Assembly (NCBI GenBank): GCA_016188835.1
Contig: JACPHB010000002.1
Coordinates: 1-44,632, forward strand
Direction of reading: 5' to 3'
DNA from: Parcubacteria group bacterium
GTDB taxonomy: Bacteria > Patescibacteriota > Minisyncoccia > UBA10092
Length of the DNA stretch: 44,632 nt
Part shown: positions 43,882 through 44,632 of the stretch, one piece after another
Numbering within the stretch: the stretch's first letter is position 1
Layout of the letters: every line of letters begins with the position of its first letter
Notes under the pieces: model-generated
Database searches by the model: none
Told to the model about the DNA's origin: nothing
What the model saw: only the letters and a program-made list of their open reading frames with translations
Position numbers and translations under genes: made by a program

Positions 43882-44632
43882 TTATTTCTCAATTTTAGCA
43901 AGTACTTCTTTTAAACTCTCTGGCAAATCGGCTTCAAAAGCCATTTTTTTGCCATTAGGTAAACCTGCCTGCGCAGGCAAGCTAAAACTCAAATAATACG
44001 CGTGAAGAAATTGGCGATTTAATCCTTCGGGCGTCTCTTTTCTTTTTCCGTAAACTTTATCGCCGACAATCTGATGGCCGAGTGAAGCAAGATGGATCCT
44101 TATTTGATGCGTCCGGCCAGTTTTAGGATAAACTTCAAGCAAAGAATAATCTTTAAATTTCTTAATAACTTTATACTCTGTAATCGCCAGTTTTCCCTGT
44201 ATTTCCTCCGACGCTTCGGTCGGAGTCCCGACCTCTTTAGGGCGTCGGGGTTTATTCTTCTTCGGATTTACAACCATTCTCTTTCTAAAATCTTTAAGCG
44301 AGCGGGCCAGTTCCGAAATAATTTCTCCCTTTTCTTTTTTCGGCGAGCCCCAAACCAAAGCAAGATATTTTTTAACAACCCTCCCCTCTTGCCATTCTTT
44401 TTTTAAAAATTCAAATGTCTTTTGGTTTTTGGCGACCACTAAAAGCCCTGAAGTGTCTTTGTCTAAGCGATGAATAATCCCGGGTCGCAAGTTCTCTTGC
44501 CCTGAGCCATTCGGCCCCGAGCTCATGGCCGAGGGGCTTGTCGAAGGGTCTCCAACCCCAATAAGTTCCGGATATTTTGCAATTAGAGCATTAGCAATAG
44601 TTCCGCTCGGTTCGTTTACAGACGGATGAACC
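43882..44632 (-). CDS. rluD: 23S rRNA pseudouridine synthase, RluD/RluA family (5' end outside window)
   Basis: The frame continues to the window edge: VHPSVNEPSGTIANALIAKYPELIGVGD precedes the internal ATG at 44526, so the gene is partial at its 5' end. Seen: LRPGIIHRLDKDTSGLLVVAKN with the catalytic Asp in HRLDKDTSG, KKYLALVWGSP, YKVIKKFKDYSLLEVYPKTGRTHQIRIHLASLGHQIVGDKVYG, RQFLHAYYLSF. Three in-frame repeat inserts: PSTSPSAMSSGPNGSGQE between GVGD and LRPG, KPRRPKEVGTPTEASEE before KLAITEYKVI, and LPAQAGLPNG near the end. All fall outside the catalytic core. It leads into rplS. Confidence 0.93.
   Translation of the reverse strand, partial: VHPSVNEPSGTIANALIAKYPELIGVGDPSTSPSAMSSGPNGSGQENLRPGIIHRLDKDTSGLLVVAKNQKTFEFLKKEWQEGRVVKKYLALVWGSPKKEKGEIISELARSLKDFRKRMVVNPKKNKPRRPKEVGTPTEASEEIQGKLAITEYKVIKKFKDYSLLEVYPKTGRTHQIRIHLASLGHQIVGDKVYGKRKETPEGLNRQFLHAYYLSFSLPAQAGLPNGKKMAFEADLPESLKEVLAKIEK
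43964..43981. repeat. In-frame palindromic element in rluD, C-terminal
   Basis: TGCCTGCGCAGGCA (43966-43979) is a perfect 14-bp palindrome, translated within LPAQAGLPN. The same sequence is the core of the intergenic palindrome 41535-41552. Confidence 0.8.
44206..44249. repeat. In-frame double-hairpin element in rluD
   Basis: CTCCGAC/GTCGGAG followed by CCCGAC/GTCGGG. The first 27 nt are identical to the intergenic copy at 26645-26671. Translated as the insert RRPKEVGTPTEASEE. Confidence 0.9.
44470..44545. repeat. In-frame repeat in rluD, N-terminal side
   Basis: GC-rich imperfect palindrome (GGCCCCGAG / CCGAGGGGC around 44512-44538) with the CTTGTCGAAGGG-type sequence common in this genome's repeats. 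Translated as PSTSPSAMSSGPNGSGQE between GVGD and LRPGIIHRLD. Confidence 0.7.

Noticed and set aside
43349..43996. 215-codon plus-strand ORF
   Set aside because: It is antisense to tRNA-Leu, rplS and the end of rluD, all strongly supported.

Overview
The window looks like a piece of a Candidate Phyla Radiation (Patescibacteria, probably Parcubacteria-type) chromosome. The evidence is a small-genome gene mix in which housekeeping genes sit beside tRNAs scattered singly, a ValRS reduced to 689 residues, VirB2/TrbC-like small pilins, a lone membrane-anchored sugar-binding protein, and many GC-rich palindromic repeats. Several of these repeats lie in frame inside housekeeping genes. No rRNA, CRISPR array, insertion sequence or prophage was seen. 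The assignment is inferred from gene content, not from a marker-gene tree.

Layout. 1-1.1 kb: end of a str-type operon (rpsL-rpsG-probable fusA, minus strand). 1.1-7.4 kb: a small unknown gene, gpmI, four tRNAs and several small orphan genes (zinc protein, lipoprotein, membrane protein, SET-domain protein, coiled coil). 7.5-11.3 kb: recG and a membrane glycosyltransferase converging on a 180-bp nested palindrome. 11.4-18.9 kb: a minus-strand cluster prkA / yeaH (DUF444) / spoVR / second prkA-like gene. 19.0-19.7 kb: a proline dehydrogenase broken by an internal deletion. 19.8-26.1 kb: tRNA-Glu, M32 carboxypeptidase, tsaD-valS-prsW and hsp20. 26.1-30.3 kb: a minus-strand group coding a methyltransferase, a solute-binding protein, a pilin/metalloprotease fusion and two VirB2-like pilins. 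30.4-32.0 kb: a histidine T-box riboswitch, a 40-codon ORF, tRNA-His and an unrecognised gene. 32.0-35.9 kb: hicBA, clpP, a Fic-domain gene, nusA and a JAMM protease. 36.1-41.1 kb: an HlyD-like adaptor, a membrane protein and an ABC export operon with a CBS-domain membrane protein between its subunits. 41.2-44.6 kb: a repeat island, a secreted beta-helix protein, tRNA-Leu, rplS and rluD (cut by the window edge).

Three themes stand out. (1) Protein-coding palindromic elements: tsaD carries two, rluD three, and recG, nusA, the fic gene, the pilin-protease and others one each. Some share sequence with intergenic copies in this window, much like Rickettsia palindromic elements. (2) A complete His-specific T-box leader (specifier CAC, UGGG acceptor-reading bulge, competing terminator) lies directly upstream of tRNA-His itself and of an unknown gene, a layout I do not know as described. 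(3) Promoters whose -10 box ends exactly 7 nt before the ATG (rpsL, gpmI, tsaD and the gene at 7017) imply leaderless mRNAs. The prkA cluster, the JAMM gene, the T-box-controlled gene and others instead have strong Shine-Dalgarno sequences.

Cluster logic (inference). PrkA-YeaH-SpoVR form a conserved stress/starvation module, and the two PrkA-like ATPase/kinases here suggest a heteromeric or antagonistic pair. The pilin-like genes plus the pilin-metalloprotease fusion suggest a cell-surface apparatus. Adaptor, ATPase, CBS protein and permease suggest a tripartite-like exporter with an added sensor.
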